DNA of 64,000 nucleotides, taken from NCBI RefSeq assembly GCF_008298015.1, contig NZ_VTPX01000004.1, positions 248,001 through 312,000 on the forward strand, read 5' to 3'. The notes under the pieces are model-generated. The model was given only the letters and a program-made list of their open reading frames with translations, was not told the origin of the DNA and did no database searches. Positions 6,135 to 15,204 of the stretch are shown in pieces; the stretch's first letter is position 1, and the number at the start of each line of letters is the position of its first letter. Both the position numbers and the translations under genes were made by a program. This DNA comes from Salinicola corii (GTDB lineage: Bacteria; Pseudomonadota; Gammaproteobacteria; Pseudomonadales; Halomonadaceae).

Positions 6135-6830
6135 ATGAACCAGGACGAGATCAAGGCGCTATTCGACCAGCAGGCGGCAAGCTACGACCAGCAGTGGGCC
6201 AAGACGTCACCGATTCGGAATTGCCTGCATCTATTGCTGGGGTCGTTGTTCGCGAATTTGCCGGCGGAGGCACGAATTCTCTGTGTCGGGGTGGGGACGG
6301 GCGATGAGCTGTTCTATCTCGCCTCACAGCATCCTGGTTGGCGTTTTACGGCCGTGGAGCCGTCGGGGCGGATGCTCGACGTCTGTCGGGAAAGGGCCGA
6401 GCAGGAAGGCGTGACGTCTCGCTGCACCTTCCATGAGGGGTATCTAGCGTCACTCCCCACCGCCGAGCTACACGATGCGTCGACCTGCCTGCTCGTCTCG
6501 CAGTTCATCACGAATCTCGACGAACGCTCCGGTTTCTTCCGTGGCATTGCCGAGAAGCTCAAATCGGGTGGCGTTCTCGCGAGCGCCGACCTGGCGTCAG
6601 ACATCGCGTCACCCGAATATGACGTACTGCTTCACGCGTGGATGAACATGATGTCCGCGGCCGATGTCTCCGAAGAGATGATGGCGCGGATGCGCTATGC
6701 CTATGCGCATGATGTCGGTGTGCTACCGCCAGCGCGGATTGCCTCGATCATTGAAGACGGCGGCTTCGAACTTCCGGTGCCGTTTTTCCAGGCGGGGTTG
6801 ATCCATGCATGGCTTTCCCGCCGGGCTTGA
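6135..6830 (+). CDS. Class I SAM-dependent methyltransferase
   Basis: This 231-aa protein has the Rossmann methyltransferase layout: FDQQAASYDQQWAK at the N-terminus, motif I ILCVGVGTGDELFYLA (about residues 48-63), an acidic residue after strand 2 (AVEPSGRMLDVCRERA), DASTCLLVSQFI as motif IV and a post-motif LKSGGVLASADLASD. It belongs to the methyltransferase type 11/12-like group; the substrate is unknown. The ATG at 6135, preceded by GGGGA, is chosen because upstream in-frame codons overlap the liuE fragment. The gene lies between two liuE 3'-end copies and was probably imported as one unit with one of them. Confidence 0.85.
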   Translation: MNQDEIKALFDQQAASYDQQWAKTSPIRNCLHLLLGSLFANLPAEARILCVGVGTGDELFYLASQHPGWRFTAVEPSGRMLDVCRERAEQEGVTSRCTFHEGYLASLPTAELHDASTCLLVSQFITNLDERSGFFRGIAEKLKSGGVLASADLASDIASPEYDVLLHAWMNMMSAADVSEEMMARMRYAYAHDVGVLPPARIASIIEDGGFELPVPFFQAGLIHAWLSRRA

Positions 6831-6890
6831 GTGAATACCCCTCTACCCCTGGAAGAAATTCCTGTAAATAACTGATTTTGATCTGGTTTT

Positions 6891-6977
6891 TTATGGAGAG
6901 GTTCGCTTCGCCGCCAGCGCCACCCCCGCCTTCGACCGGTTCGACTTGCCGATGGCGTCGCCGAGCCAGGGCGTAGC
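6891..6977 (-). pseudogene. Copy B of the liuE 3' terminus
   Basis: The minus strand reads ATPWLGDAIGKSNRSKAGVA followed by LAAKRTSP and a TAA stop. It aligns along about 28 codons with the genuine LiuE end ([28 protein letters not shown]). Nucleotide identity is very high over the last 45 bases and falls upstream, so the copy comes from a related but different liuE allele. It separates the methyltransferase unit from the toxin-antitoxin unit. Confidence 0.8.
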
Positions 6978-7001
6978 ATTCACCTCCGCTTTTGATATTT
7001 A

Positions 7002-7016
7002 TACGGCTTTGCCGTA
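7002..7016. promoter_or_regulatory. Palindromic operator of the higBA-like operon
   Basis: A perfect inverted repeat TACGGC-TTT-GCCGTA lies 11 bp upstream of the toxin start, just after an AT-rich TTTGATATTTATAC stretch that could hold the -10 element. This is the usual place for antitoxin autorepression (inference). Confidence 0.5.
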
Positions 7017-7026
7017 CATTTGCGTA

Positions 7027-7337
7027 ATGCTATTCATCGAAACCTCCACGTTCACCAAGCTGTTGCCAAGCTACCTCACGGACGAAGAGTACCGCGGGCT
7101 GCAAACGTATCTTTTGCAGAAGCCGGATGCTGGCGATCTCATCAAAGGCTCGTCTGGTGTGCGTAAGGTTCGGTGGGCTCCAACCGGTTCCGGCAAGAGC
7201 GGCGGTGTCAGGGCAATTTACTACTGGAAAAATCCGATCACGAGATATGGATGCTGACGCTTTACGGTAAATCGGAGCGTGCCAGCATTCCTGGCCATAT
7301 GCTCAAGCAGATAGCGGAGGCGATCAAAAATGGGTGA
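7027..7337 (+). pseudogene. RelE/HigB-family toxin, frameshifted
   Basis: The frame opens with MLFIETSTFTKLLPSYLTDE and keeps RelE/HigB features (YRGLQTYLLQKPDAGDLI, GVRKVRWA, GVRAIYYW), but stops at 7255-7257. A second frame resumes at once with DHEIWMLTLYGKSERASIPG and HMLKQIAEAIKNG, ending in a TGA at 7335-7337. Adding one A to the A5 run at 7228-7232 restores a continuous ~103-aa toxin. The antitoxin start overlaps this restored end by 8 nt, which confirms that the second frame is the true end. The toxin is therefore inactivated unless slippage or a sequencing error explains the missing base. Confidence 0.8.
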
Positions 7338-7617
7338 GAGAAATATTGGGGCCGAGATCCTCGAAGGCATCCAGGAAATCAAACAGTTCAAGAAAGGCAA
7401 GCTGGCGCTGCGAACGCAGGAGCTTTCAGAGCCCTCGCCGCCCAAGGCGATCCGGTTGAAGCTGAAACTGTCGCAATCCGCCTTTGCCGGCCTGATGGGT
7501 GTCAGCGTGCGAACGCTTCAGGACTGGGAGCAGGGGCGGCGGGAGCCGCAAGGGCCGGCAGTGGCACTACTGCGCATTGCTGAGCAGCACCCGGAAGTCT
7601 TCGAAAAGCTGCATTGA
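7330..7617 (+). CDS. HigA-like XRE-family antitoxin
   Basis: The 95-aa protein has a C-terminal helix-turn-helix: IRLKLKLSQSAFAGLMGVSVRTLQDWEQG, given in parts, at about residues 40-68, followed by RREPQGPAVALLRIAEQHPE. This is the HigA/NadS type of antitoxin that follows a RelE/HigB toxin. It would neutralise the toxin and repress the operon at the palindrome near 7002. It looks intact while its toxin is frameshifted. A strong terminator hairpin follows at 7652. Confidence 0.8.
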   Translation: MGERNIGAEILEGIQEIKQFKKGKLALRTQELSEPSPPKAIRLKLKLSQSAFAGLMGVSVRTLQDWEQGRREPQGPAVALLRIAEQHPEVFEKLH

Positions 7618-7651
7618 ACGAAGTGATGTGCCACTTCCAACGGATAATGTC

Positions 7652-7690
7652 AGGCCTCGAGTCAGATCACTGACTCGGGGCCTTTTGCTT
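7652..7690 (+). terminator. Rho-independent terminator, possibly bidirectional
   Basis: Arms AGGCC-T-CGAGTCA and TGACTCG-G-GGCCT surround a GATCAC loop and are followed by TTTTGCTTT. It ends the antitoxin transcript and lies directly after the liuE stop on the other strand, where the T-tract is weak. Confidence 0.75.
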
Positions 7691-8602
7691 TCAGCGGCTC
7701 GTTCGCTTCGCCGCCAACGCCACACCCACCTTCGACCGATTCGGTCTGTCGAGGGTCTGTGTTATCCACACCCCTGTCTCTGCCAAGTTATCCAGATCCA
7801 CGCCGCTGTCGATGCCGAGGCCGTTGAGCAAGTAGATCACGTCTTCGGTGGCGACGTTGCCGGTGGCGCCCTTGGCGTAGGGGCAGCCGCCGAGTCCGGC
7901 GACGGCGCTGTCGATCACGCCGATGCCCTCTTCGAGCACGGCGTAGAGATTGGCCAGCGCCTGGCCGTAGGTGTCGTGGAAGTGGGCGGCGAGCTTGTCC
8001 CTGGGGATATCTCGGCTCACGGCGTCGAGCAGGCGCTTGGCCTTGAGCGGGGTGCCGACGCCGATGGTGTCGCCCAGCGAGATCTCGTAGCAGCCCATCT
8101 CGTACAGCGCCCGGGAGACCTCGGCGACCCGCTGGGGGGCGATGTTGCCTTCGTAGGGGCAGCCGAGCACGCAGGAGACATAGCCGCGCACGCGCACGTT
8201 CGACTCACGGGCGCGTTCGATCACCGGGGCGAAGCGCTCCAGTGACTCGGCGATGGAGCAGTTGATGTTCTTCTGGGAGAAGGCTTCGCTCGCCGCTGCG
8301 AAAACGGCGACCTCTTCGACGCCGCACGCCAGCGCGGCCTCCAGCCCTTTGAGATTGGGCGTAAGCGCGGAGTAGATCACACCCGGCCGGCGGCGAATGC
8401 CGGTCATCACCTCGCGGTGATCCGCCATCTGCGGCACCCATTTGGGCGAGACGAAACTCGCCGCTTCGATCCGTTTGAGCCCCGCCGCGCCGAGCCGGTC
8501 GATCAGTTCCAGTTTGGCGCCCGTGGCGATGGGTTCGGCTTCGTTCTGCAGCCCGTCCCGCGGGCCGACCTCGACGATACTCACTCGCTTCGGCACACCC
8601 AT
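7691..8602 (-). CDS. liuE: Hydroxymethylglutaryl-CoA lyase
   Basis: LiuE cleaves HMG-CoA to acetoacetate and acetyl-CoA, the last step of leucine degradation. The 303-aa protein has the DRE-TIM-type N-terminus [15 protein letters not shown] (about residues 7-21), the metal-site region [14 protein letters not shown] and the HMG-CoA lyase signature [20 protein letters not shown] with the catalytic Cys near residue 240. The ATG at 8602 follows liuD after 1 nt and has a GAGGGGG ribosome binding site; an in-frame upstream start would add 16 residues inside liuD. It is the last gene of liuABCDE. Two diverged copies of its 3' end lie in the neighbouring island. Confidence 0.95.
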   Translation of the reverse strand: MGVPKRVSIVEVGPRDGLQNEAEPIATGAKLELIDRLGAAGLKRIEAASFVSPKWVPQMADHREVMTGIRRRPGVIYSALTPNLKGLEAALACGVEEVAVFAAASEAFSQKNINCSIAESLERFAPVIERARESNVRVRGYVSCVLGCPYEGNIAPQRVAEVSRALYEMGCYEISLGDTIGVGTPLKAKRLLDAVSRDIPRDKLAAHFHDTYGQALANLYAVLEEGIGVIDSAVAGLGGCPYAKGATGNVATEDVIYLLNGLGIDSGVDLDNLAETGVWITQTLDRPNRSKVGVALAAKRTSR

Positions 8603-8603
8603 C

Positions 8604-10688
8604 TCACACCCCCTCAGTCGCGTCGGCAGTGGCGAACGCCAGTAGCTCATCCCCCTGCGCCACGGCGTCGCCCACCTTGAAGTGAAACGCTTCCACCGCG
8701 CCGGCGGCGGGGGCGCTCAGGGTGTGCTCCATCTTCATCGCTTCTACCACCACCAGCGGCGTGCCTTTCTCCACCGTCTGGCCGGGTTCGACCAGCAGCG
8801 CCACCACAGTGCCGTGCATGGAGGCGGTCAGCCTGGCTTCGACCTCATGCGGCAGATGATCGACCCGGTCCGAGCGCCGCCAGATCAGGCGGGACTCGAA
8901 GCCGGCGGCGGTGAGGATGATCGTTTCGCCATCCAGAGTGGGATCGGTGTGCGCCAGCAGGCGACGGCGATGGCCATCCAGGGTGATCGCCACGGCGTCA
9001 CCGTCGAGCCGCTGCAGGCGGCCTTCGAGATGCTGCTCGCCGTCTCGGTCCACGCTCAGTTGCCAAGTCGATTGCGAGGCAGAGCGTGTCGCGGTCACGG
9101 GGATCGGCGGCGCGCCCTCGGCCTCGGCAAATGCCAGTCGAACGTGCTGCGGGGCGTTGAGCCGCCAGCCGTCACGGCGCTCCCACGGTGAACGTTCATC
9201 GCTGGCTCGATCCAACTGGTCGAGCGCCACCAGCGCGGCGCAGGCGAACTCCGCGTTGGAGACCGGTTCACTCGCGAACAGCGCGTTGTGGTGGTGTTCG
9301 ATAAAGCGGGTGTCGAGCCGGGCGGCGATGAAATCCGGATGCGTCACCAGCCGCTGCAGAAAACGGCGGTTGGTGGTCACGCCGGAGACATCCAGCGCAG
9401 CCAACGCACGATCCATCTCTGCCAGGGCCTGGCCGCGATCCTCGCCGTGAACGATCAGCTTGGCCAGCATCGGGTCGTAGTGCATCGAGACGTCATCGCC
9501 GGCCTCGACGCCGCTATCCAGGCGTACGCGATCCGATGTCAGGTCGCCAGCGTTCAGGTCGAGACCGAACCGCTCTAGCGTGCCGGTGGCGGGCAGAAAG
9601 TCGTTGTCCGGATCCTCGGCGTAGAGCCGCGCTTCGATGGCGTGGCCGGTGAGCGTCAGCGCGTCCTGGCTTTTGGGCAGCGGCAGCCCGGCGGCCACGC
9701 GCAGCTGCCACTCGACCAGATCCTCGCCGGTGATCATCTCGGTCACCGGGTGCTCGACCTGCAGCCGGGTATTCATCTCCATGAAGAAGAACGGCGAGCC
9801 GCTCTCCTGCGCGGTTTCGGCGGCGGCATCCAGCAGGAACTCCACCGTCCCGGCGCCGACATAACCGATCTCCTGGGCGGCGCGGACGGCAGCTTCGCCC
9901 ATTTGCTGGCGCAGTACGGGGGGCAGGTCGGGGGCCGGTGCTTCTTCCAGCACCTTCTGGTGGCGGCGCTGCACGCTGCAGTCGCGCTCGAACAGGTAGA
10001 CACCGTTGCCTTGGCTATCGCAGAACACCTGCACTTCGACGTGGCGCGGCTGGGTCAGGTACTTCTCGATCAGCATGCGCTCGTCGCCGAAGGCGGCGCG
10101 AGACTCCCGGCGGCAGCCGTCGAGGGCGGCCTGAAACTCGCGGTCGGACTCGACCACCCGCATGCCCTTGCCACCGCCGCCGGCGCTGGCTTTCAGCAGT
10201 ACCGGATAGCCGATCTTGCCGGCTTCCTCCCGGAGCAGTTCGTCCTCCTGCGCCTCGCCGTGGTAGCCGGGCACCAGCGGCACGCCGGCCTTAAACATGC
10301 GCGCCTTGGCCGACGCCTTGTCGCCCATGGCGGCGATGGCGCTGGCCGGCGGCCCGACGAAGATGATCCCGGCAGCCTCGCAGGCGGCGACGAAGTCGGC
10401 GTTCTCGGAGAGAAACCCGTAGCCCGGATGGATGGCGTCGGCGCCGCTGCGCTGGGCGGCGGCGATGACCTTGTCGATATCGAGATAGCTCTCCCGCGCG
10501 GGGGCGGGGCCGAGGCGCACGGCCTCGTCGGCCTCGCGCACGTGGCGCGCGTTGGCGTCGGCATCGGAGTAGACGGCAATGGTGCGAAGCCCCAGACGGC
10601 GGGCGGTGCGCATCACGCGGCAGGCGATCTCGCCGCGGTTGGCGATCAGCACCGAACGTAGCGGGCGAGGCGCATTTGTCAGGCTCAT
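8604..10688 (-). CDS. liuD: 3-Methylcrotonyl-CoA carboxylase, biotin-containing α subunit
   Basis: The 694-aa protein carries biotin carboxylase domains ([20 protein letters not shown] at the start, ATP-grasp Gly-rich loop [11 protein letters not shown], catalytic region [15 protein letters not shown]), a middle BT-like region and a C-terminal biotinyl domain with VEAMKMEH (biotinylated Lys near 652). It pairs with LiuB to carboxylate 3-methylcrotonyl-CoA. The LiuB partner and operon context separate it from propionyl-CoA carboxylase α. Its start overlaps the liuC stop by 4 nt (ATGA) and its stop lies 1 nt before liuE. Confidence 0.93.
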   Translation of the reverse strand: MSLTNAPRPLRSVLIANRGEIACRVMRTARRLGLRTIAVYSDADANARHVREADEAVRLGPAPARESYLDIDKVIAAAQRSGADAIHPGYGFLSENADFVAACEAAGIIFVGPPASAIAAMGDKASAKARMFKAGVPLVPGYHGEAQEDELLREEAGKIGYPVLLKASAGGGGKGMRVVESDREFQAALDGCRRESRAAFGDERMLIEKYLTQPRHVEVQVFCDSQGNGVYLFERDCSVQRRHQKVLEEAPAPDLPPVLRQQMGEAAVRAAQEIGYVGAGTVEFLLDAAAETAQESGSPFFFMEMNTRLQVEHPVTEMITGEDLVEWQLRVAAGLPLPKSQDALTLTGHAIEARLYAEDPDNDFLPATGTLERFGLDLNAGDLTSDRVRLDSGVEAGDDVSMHYDPMLAKLIVHGEDRGQALAEMDRALAALDVSGVTTNRRFLQRLVTHPDFIAARLDTRFIEHHHNALFASEPVSNAEFACAALVALDQLDRASDERSPWERRDGWRLNAPQHVRLAFAEAEGAPPIPVTATRSASQSTWQLSVDRDGEQHLEGRLQRLDGDAVAITLDGHRRRLLAHTDPTLDGETIILTAAGFESRLIWRRSDRVDHLPHEVEARLTASMHGTVVALLVEPGQTVEKGTPLVVVEAMKMEHTLSAPAAGAVEAFHFKVGDAVAQGDELLAFATADATEGV

Positions 10689-11548
10689 GAGCGCGGTTCC
10701 TTGTTGTCCGAATGGCCGTCTTTATGCCTGTGGGCATCTCCGGTGGGCTGCCAGGCGGGCGGGCGCTTGTCGAAGAAGGCGGCGAGTCCCTCCTGACCTT
10801 CGCGGCTGACCCGCAGTTCGCTGATCGTGCGACAGCAGCGCTCACGGGTGGCATCGGAACCGGGATCCTGGTCGACCCGGGCCAGCAGCGCCTTGGTGGC
10901 GCGCTGGGCCTGGGGCGAGGCGGCGAGCAGCCGATCGATCGTCTGGTCGATGTGGATATCCAGCTCCTGCCCATCCACCACCTCATGCACCAGGCCCAAG
11001 GACTGCGCGGTGGCGGCGTCGATCACCTCGGCGGTGAGCGCGTAGCGGCGCATCTGGCGCGGGCCGATGGCGCGCTGAACATAGGGGCTGATCACCGCCG
11101 GCGAGAGGCCGATACGCACTTCCGACAGGCAGAACGTCGCTCTTTCTGAGGCGATCACCACGTCGCAGCAGGCGGCAAGCCCCACCGCGCCGCCGTAGGC
11201 TGCGCCTTGCACCCGGCACAGCGTCGGGCAGGGCAGCTCGTCCAGCTGCTGCATCAGCCGCGCCAGCTCGCGGGAATCCTTGAGGTTGTCGTCGAAGTCG
11301 TAGTCGACCATGCGCTTCATCCAGTGCAGATCCGCCCCGGCGGAGAAGTGCTTGCCGTCGGATGCCAGCACCACCAGCCGCACCTCGTCGCGCTCGGCCA
11401 GCGCGTGCAGGCGTTCGAGATGGGCGTTGAGCTCGCTGATCAACGCATCGTCGAAGGCGTTGTGAACCTCGGGCCGATCCAGCGTCAGCCGCGCGACGCC
11501 GCGGGAGTCGATGGTCAAACGAGTGAAGCTATCGGATATGGCTGCCAT
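10685..11548 (-). CDS. liuC: Methylglutaconyl-CoA hydratase
   Basis: This 287-aa crotonase-fold protein has the oxyanion-hole segments KHFSAGADLHWMKRM (about residues 70-84) and QGAAYGGAVGLAACCD. The DLHWMKRM motif is characteristic of methylglutaconyl-CoA hydratase. It hydrates 3-methylglutaconyl-CoA to HMG-CoA between the LiuBD and LiuE steps. The C-terminus has an unusually polar extra tail ([20 protein letters not shown]). The start lies after an intergenic segment with heptamer repeats; the stop overlaps liuD. Confidence 0.92.
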   Translation of the reverse strand: MAAISDSFTRLTIDSRGVARLTLDRPEVHNAFDDALISELNAHLERLHALAERDEVRLVVLASDGKHFSAGADLHWMKRMVDYDFDDNLKDSRELARLMQQLDELPCPTLCRVQGAAYGGAVGLAACCDVVIASERATFCLSEVRIGLSPAVISPYVQRAIGPRQMRRYALTAEVIDAATAQSLGLVHEVVDGQELDIHIDQTIDRLLAASPQAQRATKALLARVDQDPGSDATRERCCRTISELRVSREGQEGLAAFFDKRPPAWQPTGDAHRHKDGHSDNKEPRS

Positions 11549-11572
11549 GGCGGCCTCTCATGATCATGTTGG

Positions 11573-11614
11573 CTTCGAGCTTCGAGCTTCGAGCTTCGAG
11601 CTTCGAGCTTCGAG
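11573..11614. repeat. Heptamer tandem array, 6 × CTTCGAG
   Basis: Six perfect head-to-tail copies of CTTCGAG lie in the liuB-liuC intergenic gap, followed by a decayed tail (CTTCTCG ... GCTCGAAGC). The unit is a variant of those at 13279, 42131 and 58097. Confidence 0.95.
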
Positions 11615-11660
11615 CTTCTCGTGGCTCGCTGCCCGTCGCTCGAAGCTGGGCGCGAAACGC

Positions 11661-13268
11661 CTACATCCTAAACACGCCGAATCTTGTCTCTTCGACTTCT
11701 GCATTCATCGCGGCGGAGAGCGCCAGGCCGATCACGTCGCGGGTCTGCAGCGGGTCGATCACGCCGTCGTCCCACAGCCGGGCGCTGGCGTAGTAGGGGT
11801 GGCCCTGGCGTTCGTACTGTTCGCGAATCGGCGCCTTGAACGCCGCTTCCTCGTCTTCCGGCCAGGCGCTGCCGTCGCGTTCGAGCTGCTCGCGCTTCAC
11901 CTGGGCCAGCACGTTGGCGGCCTGCTCGCCGCCCATTACCGAGATGCGCGCATTGGGCCACATGAACAACAGGTTCGGATCATAGGCACGACCGCACATG
12001 CCGTAGTTGCCGGCGCCGAAGCTGCCGCCGATCAGCACGGTGAACTTGGGCACCTTGGCACAGGCCACGGCGGTGACCAGCTTGGCGCCGTGCTTGGCGA
12101 TGCCCTCCTGCTCGTACTTGGAGCCGACCATGAAGCCGGTGATGTTCTGTAGAAAGATCAGCGGGATCTGGCGCTGGGCGCAGAGTTCGATGAAGTGCGC
12201 GCCCTTCTGCGCCGACTCCGAGAACAGCACCCCGTTGTTGGCGACGATACCCACCGGATGGCCGCACCAGTGGGCGAAGCCGGTGACCAGGGTGTCGCCG
12301 TAGTAGCGCTTGAACTCGTCGAAGTCGGAGTCGTCCACCAGCCGTGCGATCACCTCGCGGACGTCATACGGCTTGCGCAGGTCGGTGCCGACGATGCCGT
12401 AGAGCTCCGACGGGTCGAGCCGCGGCGGCGCGGATTTTTTCATCGCCAACTGGCCGCTCTTGTGCCAGTTGAGACGGGAAACCGCGCGACGGGCGAGCTG
12501 CAGCGCGTGGGCGTCGTTCTCGGCGTAGTGGTCGACCACGCCGCTGATCTTGGCATGGACGTCGGCGCCGCCCAGGTCCTCGGCGCTGATGGTCTCGCCG
12601 GTGGCGGCCTTCACCAGCGGCGGGCCGCCGAGAAAGATGGTGCCCTGGCCGCGCACGATGATCGATTCGTCGGCCATCGCCGGCACGTAGGCGCCACCGG
12701 CGGTGCAGGAGCCCATCACCACCGCGATCTGCGGGATGCCCGCGGCGGAGAGCGTGGCCTGGTTGTAGAAGATGCGGCCGAAGTCGTCATGGTCGGGGAA
12801 GACCTCGTCCTGTTCGGGCAGGTAGGCACCGCCGGAGTCCACCAGGTAGAGGCAGGGCAGCCGATGCTTGCGGGCGATCTCCTGGGCGCGAAGATGCTTC
12901 TTCACCGTCAGCGGGAAGTAGGTGCCGCCCTTGACCGTGGCGTCGTTGGCGACGATCACGCACTCCACGCCGCTGACCCGGCCGATGCCGGCGACCACCC
13001 CGGCGGCGGGTACCTGGGAGTCGTAGACCTCGTGCGCCGCCAGGGCGCCGATCTCCAGAAACGCCGAGCCCTCGTCGAGCAGATGGTCGATCCGGTCGCG
13101 GACGAACAGCTTGCCGCGGGACTCGTGCCGCGCGCGGGCCTTGTCGCCGCCGCCTTGGGCGATGCTGGCGGTCAGGTCGCGCAGCTTGTCGACTTCGCTC
13201 CGCAGCGCCGCCTCGTTGGCCTGGAAGGCTTCCGTGCGGGGGTTGATCTGGCTACTCAGTATGGCCAT
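11661..13268 (-). CDS. liuB: 3-Methylcrotonyl-CoA carboxylase, carboxyltransferase β subunit
   Basis: The 535-aa protein is a full-length acyl-CoA carboxyltransferase with N- and C-terminal crotonase-like lobes: [60 protein letters not shown] and, in the C-lobe, [20 protein letters not shown] and [18 protein letters not shown]. The motif set matches MCC-β rather than propionyl-CoA carboxylase β. It forms the MCC holoenzyme with LiuD. About 110 bp with heptamer repeats separate it from liuC, and about 160 bp, nearly all heptamer array, from liuA. Confidence 0.95.
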   Translation of the reverse strand: MAILSSQINPRTEAFQANEAALRSEVDKLRDLTASIAQGGGDKARARHESRGKLFVRDRIDHLLDEGSAFLEIGALAAHEVYDSQVPAAGVVAGIGRVSGVECVIVANDATVKGGTYFPLTVKKHLRAQEIARKHRLPCLYLVDSGGAYLPEQDEVFPDHDDFGRIFYNQATLSAAGIPQIAVVMGSCTAGGAYVPAMADESIIVRGQGTIFLGGPPLVKAATGETISAEDLGGADVHAKISGVVDHYAENDAHALQLARRAVSRLNWHKSGQLAMKKSAPPRLDPSELYGIVGTDLRKPYDVREVIARLVDDSDFDEFKRYYGDTLVTGFAHWCGHPVGIVANNGVLFSESAQKGAHFIELCAQRQIPLIFLQNITGFMVGSKYEQEGIAKHGAKLVTAVACAKVPKFTVLIGGSFGAGNYGMCGRAYDPNLLFMWPNARISVMGGEQAANVLAQVKREQLERDGSAWPEDEEAAFKAPIREQYERQGHPYYASARLWDDGVIDPLQTRDVIGLALSAAMNAEVEETRFGVFRM

Positions 13269-13278
13269 GGAAATCCTC

Positions 13279-13390
13279 TTACGAGCTACGAGCTACGAGC
13301 TACGAGCTACGAGCTACGAGCTACGAGCTACGAGCTACGAGCTACGAGCTACGAGCTACGAGCTACGAGCTACGAGCTACGAGCTACGAG
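13279..13390. repeat. Heptamer tandem array, 16 units of (C/T)TACGAG
   Basis: One TTACGAG is followed by 15 perfect copies of CTACGAG (13286-13390) between liuB and liuA. It is the longest heptamer array in the window and is probably length-variable between strains. It lies within the liu operon, about 10 bp upstream of the liuB start, so it forms the leader of the liuB cistron and occupies its ribosome-binding region. Confidence 0.95.
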
Positions 13391-13426
13391 CAGTTCGAGG
13401 CTCGAAGCCCGAAGCTCGATACTGAT

Positions 13427-14596
13427 TTATGCCGATTCCGCGAACAGTTCGCGCCCGATCAACATCCGCCGTATCTCGCTGGTGCCGGCGCCGATCTCGT
13501 AGAGCTTGGCGTCGCGCAGCAGCCGCCCGGTGGGGTATTCGTTGATATAGCCGTTGCCGCCGAGCAGTTGGATGGCGTCCAGCGCCATCTGGGTCGCCTT
13601 CTCGGCGCAGTAGAGAATCACCCCGGCGGCGTCCTTGCGGGTGGCGCGGCCGCGGTCGCAGGCGCCGGCCACCGCATAGAGATAGGCGCGGCAGGCGTTG
13701 AGCGTGGTGTGCATGTCGGCGAGCTTGCCCTGCACCAGCTGGAATTCGCCGATGGGCTGGCCGAACTGTTTGCGTTCGTGGACGTAGGGCACCACCACGT
13801 CCAGGCACGCCTGCATGATGCCGACAGGCCCGGCGGCGAGCACCGTGCGCTCGTAGTCGAGCCCGCTCATCAGCACTTTCACGCCGCGATTCTCCTCGCC
13901 CAGCACGTTCTCCGCCGGTACCTGGCACTCCTCGAATACCAGCTCGCAGGTGTTGGAGCCGCGCATGCCCAGTTTGTCGAGCTTCTGGGCGGTGGAGAAA
14001 CCGGCAAACCCCTTCTCGATCAGAAAGGCGGTGATGCCCTTGGCGCCGGCCTCGGGGTCGGTCTTGGCATAGACCACCAGCACGTCGGCGTCGGGGCCGT
14101 TGGTGATCCACATCTTGTTGCCGTTGAGCACGTAGTGATCGCCGTGCCTGTCGGCGCGCAGGCTCATCGAGACCACGTCCGACCCGGCGCCGGGCTCGGA
14201 CATCGCCAGTGCCCCCACGTGCTCGCCGCTGATCAGCTTGGGCAGGTACCTGGCCTTCTGCTCGGGCGTAGCGTTGAGCTTGATCTGGTTGACGCAGAGG
14301 TTGGCATGGGCGCCGTAGGAGAGCCCCACCGAGGCGCTGGCCCGGGAGATCTCCTCCATGGCGATGCAGTGGGCCAGATAGCCCATGCCGCTGCCACCAT
14401 CCTCCTCGCCGACGGTGATTCCCAGCAGGCCCATGTCGCCGAACTTCTGCCACAGATCCGCGGGGAAGGCGTTGTCATGGTCGATCTGGGCCGCGCGCGG
14501 GGCGATCTCGTCCCGGGCGAAGGCGTTGACCTGCTCGCGCAGCATGTTCAGCTCGTCGGCGAGCCCGAAATCCAGCTCGGTGTAGGGGGCGTGCAT
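13427..14596 (-). CDS. liuA: Isovaleryl-CoA dehydrogenase
   Basis: LiuA oxidises isovaleryl-CoA to 3-methylcrotonyl-CoA, the first committed leucine step after BkdAB. The 389-aa acyl-CoA dehydrogenase has ACD motifs [15 protein letters not shown] and a C-terminal [19 protein letters not shown]. The catalytic base region matches isovaleryl-CoA dehydrogenases ([27 protein letters not shown]). The ATG at 14596 is chosen because GCGAGG precedes it and the longer frame runs into the LiuR palindrome at 14641. It is the first gene of the liu operon. Confidence 0.93.
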   Translation of the reverse strand: MHAPYTELDFGLADELNMLREQVNAFARDEIAPRAAQIDHDNAFPADLWQKFGDMGLLGITVGEEDGGSGMGYLAHCIAMEEISRASASVGLSYGAHANLCVNQIKLNATPEQKARYLPKLISGEHVGALAMSEPGAGSDVVSMSLRADRHGDHYVLNGNKMWITNGPDADVLVVYAKTDPEAGAKGITAFLIEKGFAGFSTAQKLDKLGMRGSNTCELVFEECQVPAENVLGEENRGVKVLMSGLDYERTVLAAGPVGIMQACLDVVVPYVHERKQFGQPIGEFQLVQGKLADMHTTLNACRAYLYAVAGACDRGRATRKDAAGVILYCAEKATQMALDAIQLLGGNGYINEYPTGRLLRDAKLYEIGAGTSEIRRMLIGRELFAESA

Positions 14597-14640
14597 GGTG
14601 GCATCCTCGCTGTCGGGTACAGCTTCTTTGTCTTGATACG

Positions 14641-14656
14641 TTGACGTTAACGTCAA
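14641..14656. promoter_or_regulatory. LiuR-type palindrome upstream of liuA
   Basis: A perfect 16-bp palindrome TTGACGTTAACGTCAA lies 45 bp upstream of the liuA start. MerR-type LiuR regulators bind palindromes with ACGT half-sites in this class of bacteria (from memory). Two near-identical sites occur at 18448 and 27638. Confidence 0.75.
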
Positions 14657-14705
14657 TATTCAGATGCGGCTAGAGCCCCTCGACCATGGTCTTAGGAGAT
14701 GCCGC

Positions 14706-15173
14706 TCATCGAATGCCCTTCGGGTGGCTGACCGCCTCACGATCCAGCAGCAGGATCTTGCCGTTGGCCTCGGCGACGACCTCGTCGCGCTGATTGCGGC
14801 AACTACCCGCCAGCACCGCGATACCGCCGCGATGCCTGGGCTTGGGAACCAGCTCGGCGATCCGCCAGTTCACCGTCAGGGTGTCACCCGCGAAGACCGG
14901 GGAGAGAAAGCGGCAGTCGTGCTCCAGATAGGCCTCGGCGGTGGCGTAGAAGAACATGCCGATGGAGGCGGTCATGTAGGCCGAGGTCATCGGCCCGTGC
15001 AGAATGCGCTGGCCGAAGCGTGTCCGTTTGGCGAAGGCCTCGTTGCTGTGCAGCGGGTTGAAGTCGCCGAACAGGCCACAGGCCTGGACGATATGCGCCT
15101 CGGTGATGGTCAGGGTCTGACCGAAGGTGTCATCGACGGCGATCTCGTCGAAGGCGTTGCCGATAAAGTTCAT
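14706..15173 (-). CDS. MaoC-family hot-dog dehydratase
   Basis: The 155-aa protein has the MaoC/(R)-hydratase signature GDFNPLHSNEAFAKRTRFGQ (about residues 36-55, with the Asp/His catalytic pair) followed by RILHGPMTSAYMTASIG. Such proteins hydrate enoyl-CoA or dehydrate hydroxyacyl-CoA. It is the last gene of the GntP-ligase-MaoC operon, 31 nt after the ligase. With LiuR-like sites on both sides of this operon, the likely substrate is a branched short-chain acyl-CoA (inference). Confidence 0.85.
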   Translation of the reverse strand: MNFIGNAFDEIAVDDTFGQTLTITEAHIVQACGLFGDFNPLHSNEAFAKRTRFGQRILHGPMTSAYMTASIGMFFYATAEAYLEHDCRFLSPVFAGDTLTVNWRIAELVPKPRHRGGIAVLAGSCRNQRDEVVAEANGKILLLDREAVSHPKGIR

Positions 15174-15204
15174 GCGGTCACTCCAGGGCGCGGAAGGGGC
15201 GTGT

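Noticed and set aside
13111-13425. Open frames reading through the heptamer array as RATSYEL-type protein repeats
   Set aside because: A 7-bp repeat automatically yields a 7-residue repeat when free of stops; there is no start context, and the array is intergenic.
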